Shown one piece after another: positions 22,575-34,800 of a stretch of 64,000 nt of DNA. Both the position numbers and the translations under genes were made by a program. The stretch is from contig JAEMWC010000565.1 in assembly GCA_016490735.1 (NCBI GenBank), positions 132,501 to 196,500 of the forward strand, read 5' to 3'. Origin of the DNA: Pachyseris speciosa. Its lineage: Eukaryota; Cnidaria; Anthozoa; Scleractinia; Pachyseridae. Within the stretch, counting starts at the first letter, position 1. The number at the start of each line of letters is the position of its first letter. Under the pieces are notes generated by a model. It was given only the letters and a program-made list of their open reading frames with translations. It ran no database searches and had not been told where the DNA came from.

Positions 22575-24117
22575 TAAAACTGCAAAAGTGGGATACCACT
22601 TCAATTTTACTTACAGGTAATACATCTCAACATTTTGTTATTTCTATGTCTCACCGCCTCCTGTTGTTTGTCGCGAATCACATCTGTACTCGTGTCAGTC
22701 AGCTGAATTGCATGCAGTTGACATGTGTACTGCGAGCAATTTAGTCAATTCGTGTTATTTAACATAAACATGCTTAATTAGTCATGTCACAGGTTGTGGA
22801 GAAATTCTTTTAAGTGAGCCCAAACATTTGGCCAAACGGCAGTAAAAACAACAACTGTGGACTATTAAAATTCACCGTACTGAAATCTACTCGGCGCGTG
22901 GACTGCAAACAAGGTGCTCGCGCTTGTACGCGTAATGGTTAGTGGCAGTCAGCAAAGCGCATGAGCAAATGTCGATCTTTTAGAATCCAGATTTTGAAAT
23001 GCGCGAAAACGCGCGTGGAAATTACTCAACTCACGAGGGTTTTTGCAAGAAAGCGAGCCCAGTGACCCCCTTTTTTATTGCTTCAATATTTTTGTCTTGT
23101 AAATAGGAAACGTCACACAAAATTCAAGAAAATTCTATCAGAGAAATTTACACTACGCATAAATTGCCTTTTCTCGCGTTTATAAAACATCCGCTTGATG
23201 GAAATTTTTTAAAAACATTTCCAGTTTCCTTTTCAAATGGCAAAAGTAATCACGTGAAAAAATAGGGGTCACCGAGTTAGTTTTTAAATTATAATTGCCA
23301 GAAGTTGAAATGTGGCTCTGAATAACCCTCAAGTACCGTTACTGGGTAACAGCTGACGACGTGATAATAGTTATTTTTGGTCAACAACTAAATGTATAAT
23401 GTAATCTTGCAAAAGTTTTCTTTCGGCCCTGGGTTTGCCTTTGTGTTCTTTTCTCTCAAAGTTTACGTCGCGATAAAAGCTGAAAACTGGTACCAGCCAC
23501 CTTAAGTCGAACTCTCTCGCACATCTTTTTCACTTGATAAGACCGCTCAAGGAAAAAAAAGAGCTGCTAAGCCTTCTCAGATGTTACGGCTGATTGATCC
23601 GTCCCCTTAGATAAAACAAGCTTGTACTGACAACACGAACTGGCAAAGATTAAACCATTAGGGTCGGTTCTAATCTCTAAACCCTTCCACTGCTTTCCAA
23701 CCGGCAACAGGCGACATATTAACTTTGTTTTGTAGCATCTGAATTTGGAGTCCTCAACCAGTATAATGGTACCGAATAAACGCACCGTTGTTGTGTACCG
23801 TTAGCTAGTACGAACCTTTCAAGCCTTCACTAATATAAGATTATAGGATTCAATCTGTGAGCAACAATTCTTACTGCAAATTCGTAGATTCCTTACACCA
23901 TACACCAATTTAAAGCGTTTTTGAAACCCTCGGACTCAGGATGTGAGGGGGGTTTGCTACGTATACTTAATTTATGATCACACAATTTACATACTTAAAA
24001 AAAATATAGCTTACTGCAGATGGACCCCCAATTTCTCGGACTTAGGCACCAAAATGTTTTTCGTTGATGTCAAAGTTAGTTTACTCGTTAAGGGTGGACT
24101 TTGAACTAAAGAGCACT

Positions 24118-24118
24118 C

Positions 24119-24178
<60 letters not shown>

Positions 24179-24250
24179 TCTTTCTTCTTTGGTTTAAATG
24201 CGGCATAACATCTGCCAGAGCGTAAGCGTCATGAGAAGATGATGATGATG

Positions 24251-24292
<42 letters not shown>

Positions 24293-24410
24293 TCTTTTTT
24301 CTTTGGTTTAAATGCGGCATAACATCTGCCAGAGCGTAAGCGTCATGAGAAGATAATCATAATCATAATCATAATCATAATCATAATCATAATCATAATC
24401 ATAATATATG
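24118..24410. repeat. Expanded microsatellite cluster
   Basis: Two TAA runs and one AATCAT run, with the segment between them (TTTGGTTTAAATGCGGCATA...GCGTCATGAGAAGAT) present twice. Unit A has it once. The long leucine/serine open frames here are microsatellite translations. Confidence 0.85.
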
Positions 24411-24569
24411 ACATTTATATTGCGCATTTTCTATGCAATATTCAAATGCGCATTACAACACTGGCCGGTACTTTGCCAGACTGCTTATAACGCAGTTTAC
24501 AATTAATGAAGTTGAGTTATGAGTGCCCCCGTAATGTCAATATCAAATTAAGACAGACACTAGGGGTCT

Positions 24570-24840
24570 TCACTGCCAGAGTTTTGTTTCGTCCCTAGTG
24601 GTTCTTTTACGTCCCACAGAATCAGAGAATTATGAAGAGTTGTGAGACGGGGCCTACGGTTCATCTTCCTTATCCGAGAAGAATAGAAAATCTAATCGTT
24701 TGTAGATGTCATTACAAAGGCAGCACTTTCTCCTCAATCATTTAAAGACCCTGAGTGTTGGTCCGGCCGGGGTTTGAACCCGCGACCTTCCGTACGGTAG
24801 TCCGGTGCAGTACCACTGAGCTAACCGGTCGGCTTATCTG
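24570..24840 (-). mobile_element. SINE family 1, second copy
   Basis: Same element as 15840-16140, carried along by the 4-kb duplication. The head (24759-24831) reads GCTCAGTGGTA and GGTTTGAACCC with one anticodon-arm change (CCTTCCG). Confidence 0.7.
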
Positions 24841-26539
24841 CGGATCAAGTTACTGATGTATCATGGATGCATAACGCACCATAATGCCCTCAATTCCGAG
24901 AACTGACTCGCACAAGCGCTAGTACATATTTAATAGAAACTGCAAAACAAATCTACTTGTCGTGTCCTTTTTTATTTTATTTATTTTTTTATTTTTATTA
25001 TTTATTATTATTATTTTTTTTTTTGCATGACCATAATTTCGTACAGTATTGCAAAAGCACGTATCTTAATAAGAACAATGTAATAATGTAATGTTCACGG
25101 AAGACTAGTATGGGACTTGTCACATATTTTCCAAGCGAGTAGTACATGCTTGGGAGACATTTATTATAACTGCCAGTCATTTGATCTGTAGCTAGGTACT
25201 CGAATTATATTTAATAGAAAATGCTTTCCAAGAATCAGCCCAGACATTTCGCAACAGTCAGGAGATGTTATCCACACTCTTCCAATCGACCGCTATTGGT
25301 ATTTAGCGAAACAAGGCATCTACAGAGGACGGTTTACAAAGAAAGGGAAAATTTCACGTGTCGTGAATAAAGCAATATTTTCTTTATCGAACAAGATAAT
25401 TTTCGAAGGCAGGGCGCTTTTAAAAATACTTTGCGAGTCTTGTTTCGTCGACTACCAATCGACCGTTATTGGTATTTTGCGAAACAAGACATCTAGCGAA
25501 GACGGTGTTCGAAGGGAGGTCAGATTTCTCCTGTCATCTATTTGCTTTATTTTTGTTTCGTCGATTACCAATTGTTTCGTTTCGTTTCGTTTCGTTTCGC
25601 GGAATACCGTAAGCCAGAACACCACCATAAGATAAAAAAAAATTTACAAGCTTTGTAAAATCAAACGTCTCTGCCGAAGCCTTCATTCTCTCCGTGGGAG
25701 CATATAAATTTTTTTTACTTTTCTAAGCCTGCCTTAACTATCCATTGCAAATTACTTCTCGAATACAAGCTAACGCTTTTGTTTTATAGCGAAGGAAGAA
25801 CAACATTCGAACGGAAATGACTTATTAGTTCCAGCATCACAGGCAGCCCATGGATCTAATTTTGCTGTGAGAAGTAAACGGTAGCAAGACAGCACTACAA
25901 TCTAAAGCACATGTGCGTTCGAATTCAGGAACTTTAATTTCAAAGCCATTATCATTTCCTTTTAAGATGGTTGCAGCAATAAACTAGTACTTACTCATGC
26001 GACTCCTAGTTTTGGAACTGACTGCAAATTCACGAAGCCATTGGTGTACGTCCTGTAAAAGCAACAAAAACAATTTCTCTTCTGTTTTTCTATTTTTGCA
26101 CGTAAAGAAAGCATTCAGGTTTTTCACATTTGCACAAGAAACATGTTCAGTTTCTCATTTCGTCAGAAATCAAAAAACAACATCTTAAAATCTACAATGA
26201 ATTTCTCAGAATTAAGCTGATTGATTGTGGTGACCTTTCATTTGAAGGTCTCTTCTTTCAAAACAACGCTAACAGAATATTAAAAGCGTATATAGACGAG
26301 GCTATTAGTATGCGTTTTGCAACAAAATGTCTTCCCTTTCCCAATTTTTGGTAACGAAAGTATTTACGTTTTTCACATTTGCTCTAGGAGCACATCCAGT
26401 TTCTCATTTCTCAAAACTTAAAGAACAATACGCCAAAATTTAGAATCAATTTCTAGGAATTAAAAAGCTGATTGATGGTGACCTTTCATTTGAAGGTCTC
26501 TTCGAATTCTTTCAAAACAACGCTGCCACAATATTGGCA

Positions 26540-27744
26540 TACTGATACGCAATAACTGATTTGCAGTTATATGCCAGTCTTTCACTAGGGCAAAAAGAAC
26601 TATTGAACCGCTCCTACCAGCCTACTATTTGTAAAAATGATAGGTAATCGAGTCCTCAGAATTTAATTGTAAGCTGCATGGATAACAATAGTTCTTGGAC
26701 GTTCTAACAAACTCTACTACTGAACGTCGTAACTTTTTAGTTCCAAATTTGATTGATTTCTTTGAACGTCATTGCAATATTCCCGTTGCCAAAACACAGG
26801 TGCACAGAGTTGCTAATTAAGCTCTGAATGTCCAAAATACGCTAAGTGACTCTAAAAAGGTTATTTATACTGTCCCATTTCTTCACGTTTCGTGGGCATA
26901 TTCTGTGCTATGGCTATGGCCCGATTCAGACGCCGTAATTTTCATGAGCCGAACCTAATACATTCAATTAAGTATTTGAAAAGTCCGGCGTCTGAATCAA
27001 TTCAGAACGGCTATTTTAATTTGGAACGGCTCAGTCGTTCTTTTTGCCTGGATGAGGGGGAAATTTCGACTTTGGAACGGCTTTGATTGAGACGAGCTCA
27101 CGTGACGAACCTAATGCCTAAAGATTAAAAATTAAGTCCGACCTCTCAATAAAAGGACGTAATTTTGTTAATTTGGGTCGGTCCAAATTTGAATTAAGCT
27201 CGGCTCATAAAAAGATCGGCGTCTGATCCGGGCCTTAGTAATGCCGTTTCATGTTGCATCTCTAAGGTATTAACGAATGAAATATACTCACAAGTATCAT
27301 GCCATTCTTTGGAAAGGTAAAAAGACATCAAACTGATCAGCACCGACACGCAAGTTTAAAACTGTGCTGCGATACTTCACTTGCAATCCTTAACTACACA
27401 ACCATCCGAAAGCTTTGCAGCCTCTCACACGCAAGGAGGTCACAAGTGGTATCTATGTGACGTCACACCCAATTGCTTCTTTCGTAAAAAGCAAAAATTA
27501 TCCATGCGCAGATGTTTGTAAGAACAAGCTTATGAGACACGAATGACGAAGAACCGTTCCCCAATTTTACTGGAACTATTTAACATGGAAGTAAAGTTAT
27601 GGAAAACCAGTCTCGTGTTTTTGGTTCCCAGAATCTTTGTTGGTTTATTCTTGAGTATACAGTTAATCGTTACAGTCTCAAGGGGGTGTAATTGTGTGCC
27701 AGTCCTTCACGAGAAGACGACCCCAAGGAATTATAAAGATCACA
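26540..27744. repeat. Block C (first copy) and spacer
   Basis: 26540-27310 matches 29340-29830, apart from a miniature element at 26918-27234. Landmarks are CAGTTATATGCCAGT, TACTGAACGTCGT, GCCAAAACACAGG and GGGCATATTCTGTGCTATGG. The stretch 27310-27744 holds no recognisable feature. Confidence 0.65.
26918..27234. mobile_element. 317-bp miniature inverted-repeat element
   Basis: GGCCCGATTCAGACGCCG at the left is matched by CGGCGTCTGATCCGGGCC at the right, and the inverted repeat continues through ATGAGCCGA on both sides, about 37 bp. The related block at 29715-29740 lacks the element and gives an empty-site comparison (CTATGGTTACTG). The flanks suggest a short TA-type duplication. Confidence 0.75.
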
Positions 27745-28620
27745 TAATTGATTTAAGCGGTTATGTTATCGATTAATTGTAACGTAACTGCGGAACGAAA
27801 CCCAAATGACCCGGATTTTATGGAAAGGTTCAGCTCTGAACAACAGGGTGTGTTTAGAAATTTGAAACTCTCCAGACAAAACAGTTAGTGATTATGTGAG
27901 ACTGAGTATTTGAAAATGATATATTTAAACTGCGGATTTAAGAATGAATATGTGAATGATCATCGCAGGTACAGTGTATGAACACTGCTTAAGCAGTACA
28001 TGTAGTGAAAGTAATATAAAGCCTGAAAAACTTCAGGCTTGTCGGGATTCGAACCCACGACCTCAGCGATACCGTTGCAATGATCTACCAACTAAGCTAA
28101 GAAGCCATCTGGGAGCTGGTCATTTTGTTGGTTCGTAATATACCCGTGGGTGATGAATGTAGGAGATTGCATGTATAAAAATATATATTCATATGTTCAA
28201 TCTCACACTTTCGTCACTCACGTGTATACTCACCTACGGCGAGAGTATTTTACGAACCACCAAAATGACCAGCTCCCAGATGGCTTCTTAGCTCAGCTGA
28301 TAGAGTACTGCACCGGTATTGCGGAGGTCGTGAATCAAATCCCGTATACAATCCTGAAATTTTTTAGGCTTTAGTTTCACTACTGCTTAAGTGGTGTTCA
28401 TAAGTGCGATGGTCATTCAATATTCAGTTAGTGATTATTATGGATGCTAGTTTTGATTTTATAGGGCTGGAAACTTTGAAAGTGCCAAACTCGGTCAAGG
28501 ATTGGTCACATCTCCTATCCCCACGAAGGAGCCTAATGGACAGGGCTCATACTTGTAATACCCATTAACAATAACTTCGAAAAATTCACAACAAAATACC
28601 CCTCTAGATTGATGTCTATT
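27745..28620. repeat. Block B (second copy), interrupted by SINE pair
   Basis: The part before 27896 and after 28424 together match 22290-22560. This identifies 27896-28424 as a later insertion. Confidence 0.65.
27896..28424. mobile_element. Head-to-head SINE pair with 14-bp target duplication
   Basis: CAGTTAGTGATTAT occurs at 27882-27895 and 28425-28438. Between them lie two family-2 SINEs in inverse orientation: a minus-strand tRNA-like head at 28037-28106 and a plus-strand head at 28282-28353. The arms (about 27935-28165 and 28210-28424) include the bodies and the sequence beyond the heads (GGGAGCTGGTCATTTTG). The whole palindrome behaves as one insertion. Confidence 0.8.
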
Positions 28621-29105
28621 GGTAAGTGATGAAGGATTGAAGTTTTTAGGATGAGTTAACAATTTCTACTGATTGACATTAACTTAACAATGTTACGTAC
28701 TCAAGCAAAATCGAATCGGAAAATCTTGAGAGATCGAGCCAAGAGCAATAATGGAAAAAAAGGATTGAAAAAAGAAAAAATAAATAAGTGGAGAGCTTTT
28801 ACAATTGTCTTGCTGTATTTCATCATTATTCCAGCATTATTCGAGGTTTTATTCTTTAAAAATTTAGATCATTATTTTTTCTATCGCGGAGGCACTGCGC
28901 TTTTAAACGAGCTTTCGAGAAAAACTATGCTTTACCGACGGAATTATCAATGAGAGGAATAAACGTACATTTAAGAAAAAAGATCACACACAACCTCGAT
29001 ATAAAACGTTGAACATAAAACAAGATTATATCTTGCGTAATTGAATAGTCACAAGCCACGTATTAATTGAAATGCAAGCTTTCCGCATAAAGCTTACTTT
29101 AAATA
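28621..29105. other. Decayed unit sequence, no gene supported
   Basis: An 87-codon plus-strand frame (28690-28953) has a lysine-rich start and one hydrophobic segment. It overlaps GGAGGCACTGCGCTTTTAAA, related to the GGCAGGGCGCTTTTAAAAAT repeat of unit A. I regard it as decayed repeat. Confidence 0.4.
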
Positions 29106-29830
29106 ACGGCCGTCGACGAGGTCATTAGTAAATTTTCTGCAAAGCAAATGTCTTCTCTTTCCCTATTTTTGGTAGCCAAAGTATTTAGGCATTTCACATT
29201 TCCGGCAAGGAACACATTCAGTTTCTAATTTTCTCAGAAATCAAAGAACAATAAGCCAAATTTGGAACCAATTTCTCGGAATTAAAAAGCTGATTGACGG
29301 TAACCTTTCATTTGAAGGTCCTTCTTTCAAAACAAAGCTCCCAAATTTATTGATACACTGACATACAAACTTGAACTGATTTTCAGTTATGTGCCAGTGT
29401 TTTACTAGGCCAAAAGGAGCTACATGTATTAAGCCGCTCCAACCACCTACTACTGGAACAAATAATCGCTAATCGAGGACTAAGCTGTATGAATACTGAA
29501 GAATTATAGTTCTTCGACGTTCTACCCAACTCTAATACTGAACGTCGTGAATTTCTAGTTCCCAAATTTGTTCACGTCTTTGAATCTGATTGTCATATTA
29601 CCGTTGCCAAAACACAGGAACACATAGTCGCTAAGCTCTTACTGCCCAAAATACGCCAAATGACTCAAGAAAGCTTATCTATACTCCCCCATTTCTTCGC
29701 GTCTCGAGGGCATATTCTGTGCTATGGTTACTGTTAGCAATTACATTTTACGTTGCATTTCTAACGTATTAACGACTGAAAGATACTTATAAGTATCATG
29801 GCATTCCTTGGATAGGTAACAAGATATACA
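29106..29830. repeat. End of unit A and block C (second copy)
   Basis: It matches 26295-26920 with roughly 10-15 per cent visible differences and lacks the 317-bp miniature element. It is the most diverged member of the array. Confidence 0.65.
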
Positions 29831-29940
29831 ACTGTTCACCAACCCGATCGCCAGAAAAATCGAACCGAAGTGGGCGGGCCTTCTTTCGATGCACTCGACC
29901 ATATCGAATGAACTGTCAATCTTTTCCCCTCATTTCCTGA

Positions 29941-29999
29941 ACTATGATTGGTTCACTTACTGAACCGTGCAGCGAGATATTTTTCTCTTTTATCTCAAA
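29941..29999 (+). promoter_or_regulatory. Possible promoter-proximal region of chromodomain gene
   Basis: An inverted CCAAT box (GATTGGTTC at about 29946) lies some 50 bp before the chosen ATG, after a GC-rich segment (GTGGGCGGGCC at 29871-29881). There is no clear TATA box. The assignment rests only on position and motif. Confidence 0.3.
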
Positions 30000-30946
30000 A
30001 TGGCGGCTCGCGCGAGAAGAGAAAGTGGCTTTTACGCCTCTTTAAACAGCATATCGACCGTTGATATGCTACCAGTTGTACAGAAGAGAAAGATAAAAGG
30101 TCGAGGGCGGCTGTGGGAAGTGGAAAGGCTCATTGCCAAGAGAGAAAGCGCGACGGTAAGTTGGATGCCTTATGATAAATAACCTTCATAAACGCTTTAT
30201 TTATAGACTTTAAAGCTTACCTGTACGTGTTCAAGTTCGAAAACCGCCGTTGTTCAGTTAAATTTACAAGGAAAAATTCCCAATGTTGAAGAAAGAAAAG
30301 AGAGATGCAGTGGCAGTTTAAAAAACTAGAATTTTGCTTACTTTTATTCGCTAACAGGGGTCTACAGAATACTTGGTTTCCTGGAAGGGGTATTCGCCCT
30401 ACGATTCAACCTGGGAACCCGAAGAACATGTCTCGTGCGATTGTGTCCGGTACTTTGAACTCATATCGCTTGCTTTCAGTCATTAGTCATCCACCGTTTC
30501 ATCGTGGAGTATATTATCTAAAATTAAAGCTCCTTATAATTTTAATATGATCCAAAATTGTAACAAAGCTTTATGATGAGTATAGCAATTCTCTTCACTG
30601 GTTTTTATTAGTTTTCCTACTGTTTGGCACATATTTTGCCTAATATTCCCTAAAACGTTCCTCTACTCATTATGATACACAGATATGGTGATGGAATACA
30701 TAATGTGACTTATTTTATGAATAATTATTATCTTATAGATATTTTGAGAATCCAGTCTTGGAGGAATCTCTTCTCTTTGGTGAGACAACAACACTCAGAA
30801 TTGCTGTTGAACAGCGTCTGAAGTCAAAATCAAGATTGCCTGTTACCATAACCCTGAGAGGGGATGTATACAGGTTGCTGTTTAAAAACAAAGGCTTTTT
30901 TCAAGATGGTTCGCAGCTACAAAATCAAGGAGATTTTCCCCTATAA
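30000..30946 (+). CDS. Small chromodomain protein, three exons
   Basis: Three exons join in frame: 30000-30155 (donor ACG|GTAAGT), 30358-30449 (acceptor TAACAG|GG, donor CCG|GTACTT) and 30739-30946 (acceptor TTATAG|AT, stop TAA). The product would be 151 residues. Residues about 39-75 form a chromodomain: [13 protein letters not shown], then [22 protein letters not shown]. The aromatic residues W40, Y58 and W61, and the W-x-P-E-E-H end, fit the methyl-lysine cage. Such domains read methylated histone tails in chromatin. The next stretch ([12 protein letters not shown]...) resembles nothing I know. I chose the ATG after the [10 protein letters not shown] context because it begins the basic N-terminus; an in-frame ATG 33 bases upstream exists. 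The second donor (GTACTT) is weak, so exon 2 may be longer. Its neighbour converges from the other strand. Confidence 0.65.
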
Positions 30947-31254
30947 TATTTCCCACAATTTTGGGATCACCTCGCCGACTCTCATGGATAAAAGTCAGGG
31001 GATAAAAGTCATGTATCCTATGAAAGTGAGACATTTTATCTCCTGGTCACCGAGAAAATATAGTGTGGGAGGGGAGCATCACCCATCCCCAAGAGCTTTT
31101 CACGAAAAATTTACTTTTTCATTTGTGAAGATAGCTCTTGGTGATAATTCTTAATTTTGTGCAGCTGTGGCACCTGCCTTGAATTTTTATAAACCTTTTG
31201 TATGATGATATATTTTTATATTAACAAATATGAGATTAAGAAATTCTATTTATT
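30947..31254. other. 3' region of chromodomain gene, no second gene
   Basis: A 96-codon frame runs through here in another phase and shows no domain. The sequence is probably 3' UTR or intron. Confidence 0.35.
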
Positions 31255-31445
31255 ACCAACCTAATTTTAAATGGATATATGAAATTTGTATATTTGAACT
31301 GCGAATTAAATAATAAAGACATGAATGTTCGTCGCAGTTATGAACATTACTTAAGCAGTAGTGAAAATTCAGGCTTGTATGGGTGTCAAACCCATGACCA
31401 CTGTGATACTGGTGCAGTGCTCTACTAACTGAGCTAACTTTTAAT
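31255..31445 (-). mobile_element. SINE family 2, single copy
   Basis: The tRNA-like head occupies 31372-31440 on the minus strand (GAGCTC..., B-box region GGGTTTGACACCC, decayed). The body with TGAACATTACTTAAGCAGTAG (plus-strand view) is shared with 27935-28040 and 63840-63880. Confidence 0.65.
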
Positions 31446-31566
31446 TAAAATTGAACATCAATAGTAATAAAATACACTGTACTGTCATTGTGCTAGGGGA
31501 GAGTAAAATTTGGGGCATAGCAACAACCAGAACCTTCCTGTATGCACATTTAATCTAGAAAAAGCT

Positions 31567-31741
31567 TATTTTTTGGCTCTTTTGTTTTGTACATTAGATT
31601 TGGATCTATAGGTAGACTTCTTCCTTTTCCCAGTTGTTTGTGCAACTTTAGGAGCAGGTGTCGTGGTCACATATATATCTTCTGCCATTTCACAAGCAGG
31701 GGGCTTATCATAGACTGGTTGAGAGAGACTGGTTGGTTTAT
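31567..31741 (-). CDS. Possible C-terminal exon, lysine-rich
   Basis: The minus strand reads an uninterrupted frame SQPVYDKPPACEMAEDIY, VTTTPAPKVAQTTGKRKK, then SKSNVQNKRAKK and TAA at 31567. A pyrimidine-rich acceptor-like site precedes it. A basic terminus like this suits a nuclear protein. It could be an alternative last exon of the gene at 31832-35150: a donor at GG|GTACTG within the last recognised exon gives a matching phase. That link is inference. Confidence 0.35.
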
Positions 31742-31831
31742 TATTAAATCACATCGCAGTAAAATTGCGTAATTATTTACAAGCTACAAACTATACAAAT
31801 ATAAATATAAATATAATGGCTTAAAGTTCTA

Positions 31832-34800
31832 TTAAAAGTTCTCATTCATCTCAAACTTGAGAAATAGTTCATAGCTTAGACGTTTGCGCCTCTTTCGGTT
31901 TACTTTGATTGTACTCTCCCAGTACCCATTAGCCTTCTTTGAGTATTTACGTGCCCTCCTCTCCCTGTGCTTTAGCAAGCGAGTGCAATGCTCAGCACGC
32001 AAGATGTCAGCAGGATCATCTGTATGATTGGTCTTCCTTTGGATGATTCTTCTGGCATCATCATTATTTTTCTCTACTCCTAAAATGTGAGCAACATAGT
32101 ATGATTCAGGCATTAGAATCCAAATTAATATGTAAAATCTCAGTAGAGCAATAACAAAATTGGATCAGATTGCTAAGCTGCAATATAGAATACCTTGACC
32201 ACTGAACTGCTTCAGGTTTTTGTATTTCTTTACAATGTTGGGAATGTGATAAGCTGCTGAATGCAAATAGCATGTCACTCTTTCTCTAGCGTAGCCAATA
32301 CGTTTGTCCCCCAAGTCAGTGAAGGTGTCAATCCAGGTCTTAATCTGTTAGTTAAAATGAGATTCATTTCTAATTCTTGCTCTTTCTAATGTTATGACAA
32401 AGATTGTTTTACAACTGTAGTTGTAAAGTTTACCACAAGGTTGTTTGCAACTTACTTTTAGACGGTACTTGTCAACATCTGTAGGTTCAAATGATGAAAT
32501 GAACTTGAAGTACATTTCAGCAAATCCCTAAAATTAAGGAAAGAGATAAAAACAGATATTTCATGGTTTAAGAAAACCATTTTCTGCCTGAAAAATAACG
32601 GCATACCAAATGTGTGGTGCGTATATAAATAACCTGATCAATATTCGTTTATTGGAATTGTTTTTAATGATGAGACAAAAGTCAGGGAACTTTGCCTTGC
32701 TCAAGTATTAGCTGATACGCTCCCAAAGATAGCTGGGTGGATTAGTCTAGGTAGTAGTGTAGATGAAGTAATAAAAGCATAATTTGCTTTGTTGGCAGTA
32801 GAGTATTTTGGAATGTCATGAATGGTTAATAATACCTTCCATAGCTCAACTATAGTTTTTGCTGTATCCTGCTGGATCAATGGTTCCATCTTTCCCGGAA
32901 GCTCCCTCAAGAGAGTTTTTCTGTCATCTCCCATGAGGCTGGTCCAGTCACAGGTGCCAGACCCCTTACCGTCTCCATTTCTCTTTTCGCAAACTGAGAA
33001 GGATACACCACAGCTATTAATGGTCTGGATTAAATTATTGAGGTGATGGTGTTGCAAACTTGCATTTTTCTTTCCTGCCAAGAAGTTTTCCTTTTCATCC
33101 CACTGCATTGCATCTTCTATTAGATTGTTTATCAGGACATCTGTAACACGGAGCATCAGGTGTAACTCATCTAAAATGATGTGATCCAGTGGGATACTTA
33201 GCAATGGCTGGTGGACACAGCAGTAGTTCTCGCCCTTTGACTTGCTGGCAAATTGTTTTATTTCCTCCAAAGTTCTTCGAATAGGATCTTCATCATAGTA
33301 GTCATCAGGCTTGCTCATGTCTCCTCTTAAAGAAAGTAATGTTGTTATCATTAGCATTAACATTACCATGATTTTTATAGAGAGAGATAGCAATTTTAAT
33401 CCACCATTATCTTTTTTGTGTGGGATCTGAATGCCTTACCTGTCTTTCTTGTGAACTTTGTACCACAAGCACACATAGGTGGAATTTGCTGCACTGATCC
33501 CCATAACCAGCAATAGAAACTAGAAAGAAATCAAATAAATATAACATTAATTTGAGATGAAGTAGTAGTTCATCGTGTTTTCCACATTGTAGTGTGAATT
33601 TGTGATTTGTACTTGTGATTCTAACCTTGTAATCACCACCAAGAAACAGTTCAATGTCCACTTGCTCGCCATCAACAGTAATGTAGCCTCTGTCTTGAAT
33701 TTCGTTAACTTCAGCAAACACGTCTCTGAAGCTCTCAGCTAATGTTTCACGACTTTCAGGGCCATTAACAACAGCAATGGTGTGTGTACCTTGAGAAAAA
33801 TATAAGAGTATGATCAATGAATTCATATGGTGAAGAAGACAGTCACTCTTGTCCTCCCCCTCCTTCCCCACCCTTGAAACAGAACTGAGTAAACTGACAT
33901 TACTTTCATTACTTATCTGTCTTAATGTTTCATCTCATTACCTTTAGATGATAGCAGGTCATCTTTGCTTTGGAGTATTGACAGACTCAGAAGTATGAAG
34001 TTGCTAACTCTGCTCATACGCGCACCATCACTCCTGAGTTTCACTTTCACATTTTCACCTTCTTGAAGTACATTGTTTTTTTCTGCAACATGGGAAAGCT
34101 TAGAATAAATAGACCCATTTTAATTGTGGTCTTAAATGAGTTTTTAAAAATATTTTATGATACCCATGGATGTTTGTCCTCCCCCATCTCAGGCCTGTGA
34201 ATAATATGAAATGGAAAGAAGTATACATACCATGTTTTGAATTTGCTCAGCCAATAGCTTTGAAAAGGAGTGTTGGTGCTCCTGGGGCCTTGCCTGGAGT
34301 TGATGTAATGACACAGCTCTCATTAAGGGCATTCCTGCATTGCTTAAAAAGATATGACTTAGGCAAGCCCTCAACTGTCATTGTCAACTCGTGAACAAAT
34401 TCATCTTCAACTCCAAATTTGTCAATGAGGTAGAGTATGCTCTCTACTCTGGCCTTGTCATCCTCACTGAGCTTTGAGTACTGTGTTTTTTTTTTTTTTT
34501 GAGTGGATACTTGGTCTGTGGACTGTGAATGAAAGCCAACAAGTGAGGTGGAGGGAGATTCAGTATCAGATGAAGACCTTGAAGTCATGGCTACTGAAAT
34601 TGGTAAATTACCATGAGGGTAGTGTTGGAGGGGAAGAGGATGGGCAGCTGTCATTTGTCAGCGAGGTACAATTTGCTGATTTTAGAGGCGATGCTGAGGT
34701 TTCTGTAGTTAACTTAACAGTGTATGTGTATGGGGTCTATATCCTTTAACCTCAAGTAGTCCAACTCCAGCCCAAACAAAATACAAAAATGTAGAGCTTT

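Larger units (their letters stand above)
22575..26539 (+). repeat. 4-kb direct duplication, unit A'
   Basis: Second copy of 13985-18158, offset by 8590 bp at its start. The first 1.5 kb differs only at scattered positions (for example TGTGTACCG versus TGTGCGCCG). It has only one copy of the 350-bp internal repeat but an extra microsatellite segment. It includes a SINE family 1 head at about 24759-24831. Confidence 0.9.

Noticed and set aside
24117..24320. Leucine/serine-rich minus-strand frame
   Set aside because: Pure microsatellite translation.
28690..28953. 87-codon frame with a hydrophobic segment
   Set aside because: It overlaps decayed unit-A repeat sequence and has no homologous frame in the related copies.
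33407..33871. 154-codon minus-strand frame read as one exon
   Set aside because: It spans an intron. Consensus splice sites give two exons (33789-33626 and 33519-33440) that continue the family motifs.
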